DNA from: Bradyrhizobium liaoningense
Lineage (GTDB): Bacteria > Pseudomonadota > Alphaproteobacteria > Rhizobiales > Xanthobacteraceae
Length of the DNA stretch: 64,000 nucleotides
Assembly (NCBI RefSeq): GCF_018130955.1
Contig: NZ_JAFCJM010000015.1
Location: 108,746 to 172,745, forward strand
Reading direction: 5' to 3'
The notes below the pieces were generated by a model that did no database searches, was not told the origin of the DNA, and saw only the letters and a list, made by a program, of their open reading frames with translations. This document shows positions 36,298 through 45,937 of this stretch, piece by piece. Each line of letters starts with the position of its first letter. Positions within the stretch are counted from its first letter, which is position 1. The translations under genes and the position numbers were made by a program.

Positions 36298-37338
36298 TTA
36301 GGCGGCGACTGCCGCAGCGGCATTCAATCGTGCGGCGTCATAACTCTCGCCCGTCGCCATCAGCTTCCATGCGATGCGGGCCACCTTGTTGGCGAGAGCC
36401 ACGGCCGCAAGCTTCGGCGGCTTGCGCGCGATCAGGGCCAGCAGCCAGCGCGAGTGTTGACCACGGCCCCGCCTGGCCTGCTGGATCACCGCCGTGGCCC
36501 CGACGACCAGCAGACGGCGTAGGTCCTCATCGCCCGCCCGGGTAATCTTGCCGAGCCTGGTCTTGCCTGCGGTGGAATGGTCCTTAGGCGTGAGGCCGAG
36601 CCAGGCCGCAAAGTGACGGCCGGAGCGGAACGCCCGCGGATCAGGCGTCTTCATCACCAGCATCGTCGCAATGATCGGACCGACCGAAGGGATCTGCGCC
36701 AAGCGCCGGCCCATGGCATCGCCGCGGTGCCAGGCCATCAGCTTGGCCTCAACCGTCTCCAACTCGCCCTCGAGCCTGACGAGCTCCCGGCCCAGCACGA
36801 CAAACAGCTCACGCGCCAGAGTGGGAAGCGTCTTGTCCTGCGCGATCTGCGCCAGCAGCGGTTCGATCGCCTCCCGTCCCTTCGGCGCGATCAGGCCATA
36901 TTCCGCCGCATGGCCGCGGATCGTATTGGTCAACTGGGTGCGCCGGGCGATCAATCCATCGCGCCCGCCCGTCAGCATCAACGCAGCCTGCTGTTCGGCG
37001 CTCTTCACCGGCACAAAGCGCATGCTCGGCCGGCTCATCGCCTCACACAGCCCTTCCGCATCCCGGTAGTCATTCTTGTTCCGCATCACGTAGGGCTTCA
37101 CCAATTGCGGTGCCATCAGCTTCACCTCGTGACCGAGCTTGCGAAGCTCTCGCGCCCAATGTTGCGAAGCTCCGCAGGCCTCCATCCCGATCACGGTCGG
37201 CGGCAATTTGGCGAAGAACTCCAGCACCTGCTTGCGCGACAGCTTCTTGCGCAAGACCGGTTGCTCCGCCGCATCAACCCCATGCAGCACAAAAATATAC
37301 TTCGACGTATCCATCCCAATGCGGATAATCTGGTTCAC
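36298..37338 (-). CDS. IS110 family transposase (DEDD recombinase)
   Basis: 346 residues. An N-terminal RuvC-like DEDD domain shows Asp in IGMDTSK, Glu in VIGMEACGAS and Asp-Asp in NKNDYRDAEGL. The C-terminal Transposase_20 domain shows QIPSVGPIIATML, RHFAAWLGLTPKDHSTAGK with the conserved serine, and LRRLLVVGA. GTG 37338 is chosen, with GGAG upstream; a longer frame reaches 37407, almost to the end of the element. Looks intact and potentially active. Confidence 0.93.
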   Translation of the reverse strand: MNQIIRIGMDTSKYIFVLHGVDAAEQPVLRKKLSRKQVLEFFAKLPPTVIGMEACGASQHWARELRKLGHEVKLMAPQLVKPYVMRNKNDYRDAEGLCEAMSRPSMRFVPVKSAEQQAALMLTGGRDGLIARRTQLTNTIRGHAAEYGLIAPKGREAIEPLLAQIAQDKTLPTLARELFVVLGRELVRLEGELETVEAKLMAWHRGDAMGRRLAQIPSVGPIIATMLVMKTPDPRAFRSGRHFAAWLGLTPKDHSTAGKTRLGKITRAGDEDLRRLLVVGATAVIQQARRGRGQHSRWLLALIARKPPKLAAVALANKVARIAWKLMATGESYDAARLNAAAAVAA

Positions 37339-37537
37339 GGACGGCTCCCATGTATGAGATCTAGACAACCTCATTCTGGCACACTGATGCCGTAGGGGGC
37401 CGTCCACACCATCAACCCCAGGGAGCAGTTTGGCGAAGACTGGGAGTTAAAGCTTCAATGCGCGGTACGAACACTGAAGTTAACGGATAGATCACGCGGT
37501 GGGTCCCGGCCTTCGCCGGGACGACATTGGGGATGGT

Positions 37538-38782
37538 CTAGCGCCTTGCCAACGCCGCCAGCACTTCCCTCGCCGCGCGCTCGCCTGAATCCCTTGCCCC
37601 ATGCGCCGTCGAGAAAAAGTTCGGCGAGGTCGCTTCTCCTGCGAAAAACAGCCGTCCATCCACCGGCTGCGCCAGCACAGCGCGGTCGCCGGAATGGCCG
37701 GGCAGGGCGTGCGAGTAGGAGCCGCGCGCGAAGGGGTCGAGCGTCCAACGCGATTCGCGCAACGGTTTTAGCTTGCGGCGAATGTCGTTGCCGAGGAAGC
37801 CGGCGATCTCGTCGATGCTGTGCGCGGCAATGGCGCCGTCGCCGGCATTTTCCAGCTCGCGCGCAAACGTGCCGCCGAAAAAGCCCTCGATGCAGGGTTG
37901 GCCGAACGGGCGGATATGATAGGTGCCCATTTTGGTGCGCATGGTGGCGCCGCGCAAATTGGCTTCCTTGGGAAAGACGTCTGCATCTGCAAGCGCCAGC
38001 GTCACCTTGTCGTCGGCGCCGAGCGGCAGGCCGCGCGCCGCATCGACCTTGGCGGGCAGCGCCGGCGAGAAGCGGATCGCTTCGTCGGCGATCAGGTTGG
38101 TCGGCACGGTGACGATGATCTTGTCCGCGGTCAGCGCGCCCAGCGAGCTCTCGATGCGCACGCGCTTGCCGGAATGATCGATCAGCGTGACGTTGCAGTT
38201 GAACGCCACGGGGCAGGGCGCGCCATAGGCTGCGATCAGCGTGCCATAGCCGCGGCGCACGCGCCAATTGGTGTTGGTGTCCTCATAGGCTTCCCAGTCG
38301 AGGATCGAGACCTCGTCGAGCTCGCAGCCGTTCACATAGGTCGAGATCGCATCGATCATCGGGTTCCAGCGATTGCCGGGTGCGAGGCAGGTGGCGGCCG
38401 GCCGATCCTTGCCGCTCGCGGCGGCGTCGCTGAGGCGATCGTAAAACTCATCGAGCGCGCGCATAAAATCGTCGCGCTCGCTTTGCGGAAAGGCGTTGCC
38501 ATAGGCGCGCTCGCGCCAGGGCGGCAGGCGCTTGTTGAGCTCGAAGCCGAGCTCTCCTGCGATCGCTGCAAAGGAATTTTGCTCGGCCGAGTGCAGCCAG
38601 CCGCAGCCGACGTCGAACGTCACCTCAGGCGAGGCTTGCACCGTCCAGGCGCGCCCGCCGAGCCGGTCGCGCGCCTCTAGCACGACCACGGAAAGGCCGG
38701 AGCCATTCAGCGCATGCGCCGCGCCGAGGCCGGCCGCGCCCGCGCCAATGATCGCGACGTCGACGGAGGAGGGGAGGGACAT
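37538..38782 (-). CDS. flavin monoamine oxidase family protein
   Basis: 414 residues. N-terminal FAD-binding IIGAGAAGLGAAHAL, the VLEARDRLGGRAWT motif and C-terminal RLFFAGEATS are the amine-oxidase signature. Likely oxidises an amine to an imine with FAD; substrate unknown. ATG 38782 is chosen (MSLPSS); upstream residues in frame belong to a repeat. The gene lies next to the IS but appears intact. Confidence 0.92.
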   Translation of the reverse strand: MSLPSSVDVAIIGAGAAGLGAAHALNGSGLSVVVLEARDRLGGRAWTVQASPEVTFDVGCGWLHSAEQNSFAAIAGELGFELNKRLPPWRERAYGNAFPQSERDDFMRALDEFYDRLSDAAASGKDRPAATCLAPGNRWNPMIDAISTYVNGCELDEVSILDWEAYEDTNTNWRVRRGYGTLIAAYGAPCPVAFNCNVTLIDHSGKRVRIESSLGALTADKIIVTVPTNLIADEAIRFSPALPAKVDAARGLPLGADDKVTLALADADVFPKEANLRGATMRTKMGTYHIRPFGQPCIEGFFGGTFARELENAGDGAIAAHSIDEIAGFLGNDIRRKLKPLRESRWTLDPFARGSYSHALPGHSGDRAVLAQPVDGRLFFAGEATSPNFFSTAHGARDSGERAAREVLAALARR

Positions 38783-38800
38783 TGCGCCGTCTATTTCATC

Positions 38801-38923
38801 GTCATGCCCGGGCATAGCCGTCTGAAGGACGGCGTCGCTTCCGCTCGCCTACGTCCCGGGCATCCACGTAGTTCCCACCCAGTATCGAAGACGTGGATGG
38901 CCGGGACAAGCCCGGCCATGACG
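38801..38923. repeat. gtcatg-bounded dispersed repeat
   Basis: Begins gtcatgcccgggcat and ends ggccatgac, with inner gacgtggatggccgggac. A similar style element is at 52433. It separates typA and the amine oxidase on the minus strand and may help end typA transcription. Confidence 0.6.
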
Positions 38924-38943
38924 ATTTGGTTTGGCCAGTAGGC

Positions 38944-40770
<1,827 letters not shown>

Positions 40771-40881
40771 GGGTAGAGCTTCTTTGCGTTCGAACAATGG
40801 GTTAAGCGCGATCTCGCCGGTCAGACCGGGACCTCTTCTCGGACAACGCTGAAAACGTGAAAAACGGGGCCTGCTTCGCCC

Positions 40882-40911
40882 AAAAAGGAAGCCCGGCCAG
40901 ATCGACCGGGC
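40882..40911 (-). terminator. intrinsic terminator of the Lgt-like/radical SAM operon
   Basis: On the minus strand: gcccgg, 9-nt loop, ccgggc, then ttccttttt. It lies 102 bp after the last mini-membrane-protein gene and 112 bp before typA, separating the two units. A second GC hairpin directly follows the last stop (40994-41012). Confidence 0.6.
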
Positions 40912-41012
40912 ACACCCTGCGCGTTTGCGGCGCAATATATGCAAAAACCGTCAAAAAACAATGTGTTCTTTGGCTGTTGGTTGACTGAATTTTGCCCGGG
41001 GATTCCCGGGGC

Positions 41013-41273
41013 TTAGGGGCCGGCCGGGGGTCGTTTGGCGTTCCGGCCGCCAATCGCCTTCGCGATCAGCCAGATTCCCCCGGCGCTCACCAGCAAACAG
41101 ACCAGGACGATCACGGTGATCACCGGATCGCGGCCGCTTCCGGCCCCGAAAGCCAGCGCGCAGAGGCCCGGGAACAACAGGATGACGCCGACCACGATCA
41201 TGAGCGCGGTCCGCCAGCCGCTGCGCCCGGGCGGCGGACCCGCGGGTGGGGGTGCGCTGTCGGTGTTGCTCAT
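41013..41273 (-). CDS. small membrane protein, paralogue A (operon gene 4)
   Basis: 86 residues. A Pro-rich N-terminus (SAPPPAGPPPGR), then two transmembrane helices (~22-42 and ~50-72), and a basic tail. Core LMIVVGVILLFPGLCALAFG is closely matched by the next gene's LMVICGVILLLPGLCAIVFG, so they are tandem duplicates. No known family recognised. It starts six bases after the stop of paralogue B. Confidence 0.8.
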   Translation of the reverse strand: MSNTDSAPPPAGPPPGRSGWRTALMIVVGVILLFPGLCALAFGAGSGRDPVITVIVLVCLLVSAGGIWLIAKAIGGRNAKRPPAGP

Positions 41274-41279
41274 CGTTGC

Positions 41280-41531
41280 CTAGCTCCGCCGTCCCTTGAT
41301 GGCCACCCAGATCAGCGCGACCCCGACGGCGCCCACGACCAGACCCAGGAAGACCAGCGGCGCGATGTCGGCATCGATCCGGCCGCCCTCGGACACGGAG
41401 ATACCGCCGAAAACGATCGCGCAGAGGCCCGGGAGCAGCAAGATGACCCCGCAGATCACCATGAGCGCCGTCAGGCAGCCGCCGCGCGCCGGCGGGACCG
41501 GCGGAGCGGCCGGAGGATTTGGCTCGCTCAT
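41280..41531 (-). CDS. small membrane protein, paralogue B (operon gene 3)
   Basis: 83 residues, same architecture as paralogue A: Pro/Ala-rich N-terminus, helix with VILLLPGLCAIVFG, second helix (~55-77), basic end. Its ATG overlaps the radical SAM stop (ATGA), showing translational coupling. Function unknown; a membrane subunit or scaffold for the radical SAM enzyme is an inference from context only. Confidence 0.8.
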   Translation of the reverse strand: MSEPNPPAAPPVPPARGGCLTALMVICGVILLLPGLCAIVFGGISVSEGGRIDADIAPLVFLGLVVGAVGVALIWVAIKGRRS

Positions 41532-42973
41532 CGCTGGATCTCCTCACTCTGTCGCGCCTCGCGATAGGTCTGGCCGGCAAGCTCGGCGCGGATGCGGTGA
41601 ATCGCGCCGTTGCGGTAGAACAGATTGTAGGTGTCGAACGGGATGATCGCGCCGTTCTCGGTCACGAAATGGATGCAGGATCGCTTGACGTTGCCGACGC
41701 AGAAATTGAAGCGGTCGAGAAACTGCACGATGGTGACGCGGAAGACATTCTCGTAACCGAGGCCTTCGGGCACCTGGAAGGTCGGCAGACAGCACAACAG
41801 CTCGCAGACGCGCTCGGAGGTGTTGAGCGGGCCCGATGAGAGCGAAAACAGGTCGACGAATTTTTCCCGCAGCACCGGATATTTCTCCGGACTGATGGTG
41901 TTGGGCATCACGGCGAGAAGCTGCTCCTGCGGGATCAGCGAGGTCAGCGGCAACACCTTGTCGCCATTGCGCAGGCCGTAGCCGATCGAAATGCTCTCGG
42001 GGTTGCAGGGCAGCGGGATCATGTCCTTGTCGCCGAACACTCCGGTGTCGATCACGCGCTTGCGGATCTCCGACAGCATGATGCGGTCGGTCTCCTTGTT
42101 GAAGTCTTCGTTGCGGCCTGCGTCCTGCACCGGCTGGAGCGTGACACCGCGCACGCATTTCCATGTCAATGCGTGGCGGACGATGTCGCCGATCTCATGA
42201 TCGTTGACGCCGCGTTTGATGGTGGCGACGAGGGTCGTCGACACGCCGTAATGCTCGAGATTTTCCAGCGCCTGCTGGCGTATCTTGCGCAGATCCGCAC
42301 CGCGCAAATTGATCAGCGCGTCCCGCTCCAGCGAATCGAACTGGAGGTAGACCTCGAGTCCCCGCCTGTTCTCGGCGAGTCGCGCGACGAAATCCTTTTC
42401 GCGGGCGATGCGCAGGCCGTTGGTGTTGATCATGACGTGGCGGATCGGTCGCGCGCGCACTGCGTCCAGGATTTCGAAAAAGTCCGGATGCAGCGTCGGC
42501 TCGCCGCCGGAGATCTGCACCAAATCCGGCTCGCCCTCGCTTGCCACCAGCGCGTCCAGCATTTTCTCGATCTTCGGCAGCGGCGTGAATTGTGTCCGCG
42601 CCGGCGAGGATTCCGCAAAGCAGACCGGGCAGGTGAGATTGCAGTGCTCGGTGATTTCGATCAGCGCCAGGCAGGAATGCTGCTCATGGTCGGCGCACAG
42701 GCCGCAATCATAGGGGCAGCCGAACTCGGTGCGTTGCTGGAACTGCAGCGGCCGGTCGCCCGGCTTGATGAAATCCTTGCACAAGCGCCAATAGGCGGCG
42801 TCGGTCGAGATCAACGTCGACTGCACGCCGTGCTCCTTGCAGCGCTTCTCGTACCAGACCTCGTTGCCGAGAATCTGGATCTTGGCCGGCACCAGCTTCA
42901 GGCAGGTCTCGCAGAGCGACTGGGTCTGGCCCCAGAAAACATAGGGACGGGCCCTACGCAGCGGCGCGTTCAT
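41528..42973 (-). CDS. radical SAM protein related to tetraether lipid synthase (Tes/COG1964-like)
   Basis: 481 residues. A cysteine-rich N-terminus (QSLCETCLKLVPAKI, EKRCKEHG, FGCPYDCGLCADH) precedes the radical SAM core with HCNLTCPVCF (C-x3-C-x2-C) and ISGGEPTLHPDF. The C-terminus has further cysteines (ELLCCLP, FCVGNVKRSCIHF) that could hold auxiliary clusters. This layout matches the archaeal Tes (MJ0619-type) family, which joins lipid chain ends by C-C bonds; I judged this by eye. It overlaps the Lgt-like gene by 20 bp and the next gene by four. Actual substrate unknown. Confidence 0.88.
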   Translation of the reverse strand: MNAPLRRARPYVFWGQTQSLCETCLKLVPAKIQILGNEVWYEKRCKEHGVQSTLISTDAAYWRLCKDFIKPGDRPLQFQQRTEFGCPYDCGLCADHEQHSCLALIEITEHCNLTCPVCFAESSPARTQFTPLPKIEKMLDALVASEGEPDLVQISGGEPTLHPDFFEILDAVRARPIRHVMINTNGLRIAREKDFVARLAENRRGLEVYLQFDSLERDALINLRGADLRKIRQQALENLEHYGVSTTLVATIKRGVNDHEIGDIVRHALTWKCVRGVTLQPVQDAGRNEDFNKETDRIMLSEIRKRVIDTGVFGDKDMIPLPCNPESISIGYGLRNGDKVLPLTSLIPQEQLLAVMPNTISPEKYPVLREKFVDLFSLSSGPLNTSERVCELLCCLPTFQVPEGLGYENVFRVTIVQFLDRFNFCVGNVKRSCIHFVTENGAIIPFDTYNLFYRNGAIHRIRAELAGQTYREARQSEEIQR

Positions 42974-43670
42974 GCAGGGGTCTCACTTTTGACGCCGTCG
43001 CCAGCATGACGGCGGCATAGAGCAGGATGAAGAGCGACAGCAGGTGAAACAGCGTGAAGGGGCCGATCAGCGCCCCGTAGGGCTTGAGGAATTCCCACAA
43101 GAACCGCTGCGATCCGTAATAGACGAGGGCCAGGTAGAACCCATTAGTGATGACAAAATCGTTTCGGTTCAAGACGGCCAGGACGTAAGCGACCGCGAAG
43201 GCCGCCATCGCGCCGCTCTCATAGAGCTGCACGGGATGACGGCTTAGTCCGTCGCCGAAATCATGGCCCCAGGGCAGCGCCGTCGGCGTGCCGTAGGTGA
43301 AATCATCGAGTCCCGCGAAGTAGCAGCCGAGCCGTCCGATCGCGATGCCCAGCGCCAGCGGCAGCGCGAACCGCGCACCGGTGCGCAAGGCAATGCCGGC
43401 GGACCATTTGTAGAGCTCGATCGCGACAATGCCGCCCGCCAGCGCCCCCTCGACCGAGCGCGCGATGCCGGCCTGGCCCGACAGCCACAGGTTCGACGAA
43501 CCGAACAGGTAGGCGCCGAGGCCCGCGCCGAACACCAGCGCGGCGATGTAGGGCAGCTCGAACGATTGCGAGGGAAATTTCAGCCCGCGGCGCGACAGCC
43601 AGTACACCGCCGCGCCCGCCACGAGCCATGCCGCGATATCGAAGACAATGTGAAGCCCAGCCCCGCTCAT
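42954..43670 (-). CDS. Lgt-like (prolipoprotein diacylglyceryl transferase family) membrane protein
   Basis: 238 residues, about seven transmembrane helices. Lgt-type motifs: AIGRLGCYFAG (canonical GRxGNF), RHPVQLYES and RFLWEFLKPYG. It is shorter than true Lgt, and by eye the essential His of the SFHGG loop is missing (EGALAGG here), and Asn of GRxGNF is Cys. So it is probably a paralogue handling phosphatidylglycerol or another lipid rather than the housekeeping Lgt. First gene of the operon with the radical SAM protein. Confidence 0.85.
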   Translation of the reverse strand: MSGAGLHIVFDIAAWLVAGAAVYWLSRRGLKFPSQSFELPYIAALVFGAGLGAYLFGSSNLWLSGQAGIARSVEGALAGGIVAIELYKWSAGIALRTGARFALPLALGIAIGRLGCYFAGLDDFTYGTPTALPWGHDFGDGLSRHPVQLYESGAMAAFAVAYVLAVLNRNDFVITNGFYLALVYYGSQRFLWEFLKPYGALIGPFTLFHLLSLFILLYAAVMLATASKVRPLHERAAA

Positions 43671-43760
43671 GCGGGGATATTAGCGTGAGTTCAATCGGGA
43701 GCGATACGCCTTCCAAGCACTCTTCCCGCGTTTCGTGCGGCGAGGTGCAGGACGATCCCG

Positions 43761-44531
43761 TCACGCCGAGCTCTGGCTCGTCTCCTCGGTCGGATAGACG
43801 CCGCGCAGCACCTCCTCGAAATGGGCTTTCACCGCGTCGTTGCACAGGCAGCTGCGCAGACGCAGGCCGTTGCGGTTGCGGACCAGGATCGAGCCGCGCC
43901 GCGTCTCGATCACACCCTCGGCCTTGAACGACTGGATCACCCGGCTGGCATAGCTGCGCCCGACCCCAAGCAGGGTCGCGAGCTGCTCGTGCGTCAGCGG
44001 CACGCTGTCGTTACCTTCGGTCCGCTCCATCGCGGCCAAAATCCATTTTGCGGTGCGCTGCTCGATCGAGTGGATGGCGTTGCAGGCGGTCGACTGAAAG
44101 ATCTGCGCCAGCATGCAGTCGGCGTAACGCGCAAAGATGTTGCTCAGCGTTTTCGATTTCGCCTTCGCTGCTTCCAGTCTGCCGACGCGAATGCGTGCAA
44201 AGGGTCCGCCGAATTTTACGATGATACGGGTGTAGGCCGGCAGAAAACCCTCGCTGACGATGCCGCCGACCGCACCCTCGCGGCCGACCAGAATGGTCTC
44301 GACGTCGCGCCCGTCCTCGTTGGCGACGAGAAAGGTTGCGAGCGCAGGCCCGCACGGAAAATGCACGACCTGGACATCGTCGCCGGGATTATAGAGCAGA
44401 TCGTTGGCGTCAGTGGTTTCGATCGTGACGTGCGGCGCGATCAGCGCGTAGTCCGCGTCGTTCAATCTCCGCAACAGATTGTTGTAAGGCCGGCTGGTCG
44501 TCTCCGCCGCCTTGCCAGTCAACACGTCCAT
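43761..44531 (-). CDS. Crp/Fnr family transcriptional regulator
   Basis: 256 residues. An N-terminal cNMP-binding-like domain (~20-140) lacks the FNR iron-sulfur cysteine cluster at the N-terminus and the full cAMP phosphate cassette, so the ligand is unclear. C-terminal winged helix: PLTHEQLATLLGVGRSYASRVIQSFKAEG recognised as HTH_Crp type. It ends 91 bp before the Lgt-like gene on the same strand and could control or be read through into that operon. Divergent from the response regulator at 44694. Confidence 0.9.
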   Translation of the reverse strand: MDVLTGKAAETTSRPYNNLLRRLNDADYALIAPHVTIETTDANDLLYNPGDDVQVVHFPCGPALATFLVANEDGRDVETILVGREGAVGGIVSEGFLPAYTRIIVKFGGPFARIRVGRLEAAKAKSKTLSNIFARYADCMLAQIFQSTACNAIHSIEQRTAKWILAAMERTEGNDSVPLTHEQLATLLGVGRSYASRVIQSFKAEGVIETRRGSILVRNRNGLRLRSCLCNDAVKAHFEEVLRGVYPTEETSQSSA

Positions 44532-44693
44532 CGCCGATCCCCTTCTCCCTTCGTCACGTTAGCGAGGTTCGTCCAGAACTCGTGTGCACAAGTGGACAGA
44601 CGGACCAACGGCGATGTGGTGAGTTTCGTTCCTGGAACTCTCCGACATGTTGGGCGCAGGTGTCGCGTTGAGGCTTCCAAGAAGGGAAGAAAC

Positions 44694-45098
44694 ATGCAGC
44701 CCTACGTCAACGAGATCATGGCATCCACTTTGCCTGACGGCCCCGACCATCCCTCCGACGTCTTGATCGCCGAGGACGACCCGATCATCGCCATCGATTT
44801 CGAAGACCGCCTGCTGGGGTTCGGCGTGAAGCACGTGCGCACGGTTGCCTCCGTCGCGCGTGCGCTTCAGGAGATCGAGAGGCGGGCGCCCGATTTCGCA
44901 CTGCTCGATGTCGAGCTGGTTCGCGAGAAGAGCTTTGCGATTGCCGCGCGGCTGACGGCGGAGCAGATTCCATTCGTGTTCGTCACCGGCTATGGCGCGG
45001 AGGTGAGTATCCCGCCACAATTCGCCGGGATACCGCGGCTGCAAAAGCCGTGTCCGAGCGATGCGCTGGAAGCGGCGCTGCGCACGCGCGCTCCGTGA
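44694..45098 (+). CDS. single-domain response regulator
   Basis: 134 residues, a lone receiver domain. Acidic pair in LIAEDDPII, phosphoacceptor Asp in FALLDVEL, Thr in FVTGYG and Lys in RLQKPC. No output domain, so it works as a phospho-relay or protein-protein switch. ATG 44694 has GAAGGGAAG upstream. No kinase is encoded nearby. Confidence 0.92.
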   Translation: MQPYVNEIMASTLPDGPDHPSDVLIAEDDPIIAIDFEDRLLGFGVKHVRTVASVARALQEIERRAPDFALLDVELVREKSFAIAARLTAEQIPFVFVTGYGAEVSIPPQFAGIPRLQKPCPSDALEAALRTRAP

Positions 45099-45101
45099 CG
45101 G

Positions 45102-45821
45102 TTACTTGCCGGAGCGAATGCAGAGTTCGGCGAGGTCGCTTTCAACGCCCTCGAAGAAATTGAGTGGAGTCATTTGCGGGGACTGAACTGCCTTGATGAC
45201 CGCCGCTTCCGCAGTCGCCGCCTGCTCGGACAATTTCAGGAAGCGCTTCAGCGCCTTCGACCGACTGCCATCGACGAATCTGTCCAGCGCCTCTTCCGTG
45301 GCATCGATCGGATTGAGACGTAGCAGGTCTTGATTGCCGGTGCCCAGAGGATAAACCGCGCGAAGCCTGACCCGGCGGACCAGATTGTAGCGATCGAAAT
45401 TCTCAAAGACGACGTCAAGGATTTTCGCCTGACGCATTGGTTCTTCCATGGCCAGATAACGCTTAACGTCCGCATTGCCTTTCAGGCGTTCGAGTTCGGC
45501 CGTGCCCGCAAATGGCCTGGCGGAGATCTGCTGGTCGATGGGCGCCAACAAGCCTTCCAACAGCCGCGTGCCCCATTTGATGACGATGTCGCGGCCGCGC
45601 GGCCCGAGCTGGTCGGCCGCGAGCCCCTTTTCGGTCAGGCACGTCGGATCGGCGCTGACGCGCAGCGATTTGCCGAGCTCGGCGGTCAAGGCGATTCCGT
45701 AAGGCGATGCGAAGGCCTCGCGCACCCGCGCGGCCTTGTCCTTCTCCGGGGCTTGCGCCCAGGCGAGCGGTGCCTGGATCAGCAGCAACGCAATGACAAT
45801 CGATCGGCGGTTAAACTGCAC
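45102..45821 (-). CDS. secreted protein of unknown function
   Basis: 239 residues from GTG 45821, which places a signal peptide at the N-terminus (QFNRRSIVIALLLIQAPLAWAQ). The mature part is mostly helical with two cysteines (DPTCLTEKG, AELCIRSGK), possibly a disulfide. No domain recognised. The frame extends to TTG 45845. It is convergent with the response regulator gene, 3 bp apart. Confidence 0.75.
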   Translation of the reverse strand: MQFNRRSIVIALLLIQAPLAWAQAPEKDKAARVREAFASPYGIALTAELGKSLRVSADPTCLTEKGLAADQLGPRGRDIVIKWGTRLLEGLLAPIDQQISARPFAGTAELERLKGNADVKRYLAMEEPMRQAKILDVVFENFDRYNLVRRVRLRAVYPLGTGNQDLLRLNPIDATEEALDRFVDGSRSKALKRFLKLSEQAATAEAAVIKAVQSPQMTPLNFFEGVESDLAELCIRSGK

Positions 45822-45852
45822 GGCTTCAACTCGAAATGGGCTCAAACGAAAT

Positions 45853-45882
45853 CAGGCCCGTCCCGAAAGCGGGACGGGCCTG
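45853..45882 (-). terminator. strong hairpin after phoD
   Basis: 13-bp perfect stem (caggcccgtcccg, loop aaag) located 55 bp past the phoD stop and ahead of the next minus-strand gene. T-tract is weak (atttcgttt on the minus strand). Confidence 0.6.
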
Positions 45883-45937
45883 CAATGGTCGTTCGGGCCG
45901 GCCGGATGGTTCACCGCCAGCGGACGCAGAGTTCGCC

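Larger units (their letters stand above)
36043..37408. mobile_element. IS110-family element, IS1111-type
   Basis: About 1366 bp between 14-bp inverted repeats tgtggacggccccc (36043-36056) and its complement (37395-37408). One DEDD transposase on the minus strand. The non-coding part is long downstream of the transposase (36057-36297) and short upstream (about 57 bp), the layout of the IS1111 group. Exact ends are uncertain, since inverted repeats in this group are subterminal. No target-site duplication was identified. Confidence 0.85.
36015..37525. repeat. palindromic repeat interrupted by the IS element
   Basis: Two 26-bp arms, 36015-36040 and 37500-37525, are inverted copies with one mismatch (cores gtcgtcccggc and gccgggacgac). 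Between them lie the IS (about 36043-37408) and about 91 bp of original spacer (37409-37499). The IS thus sits two bases inside the left arm. Confidence 0.85.
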
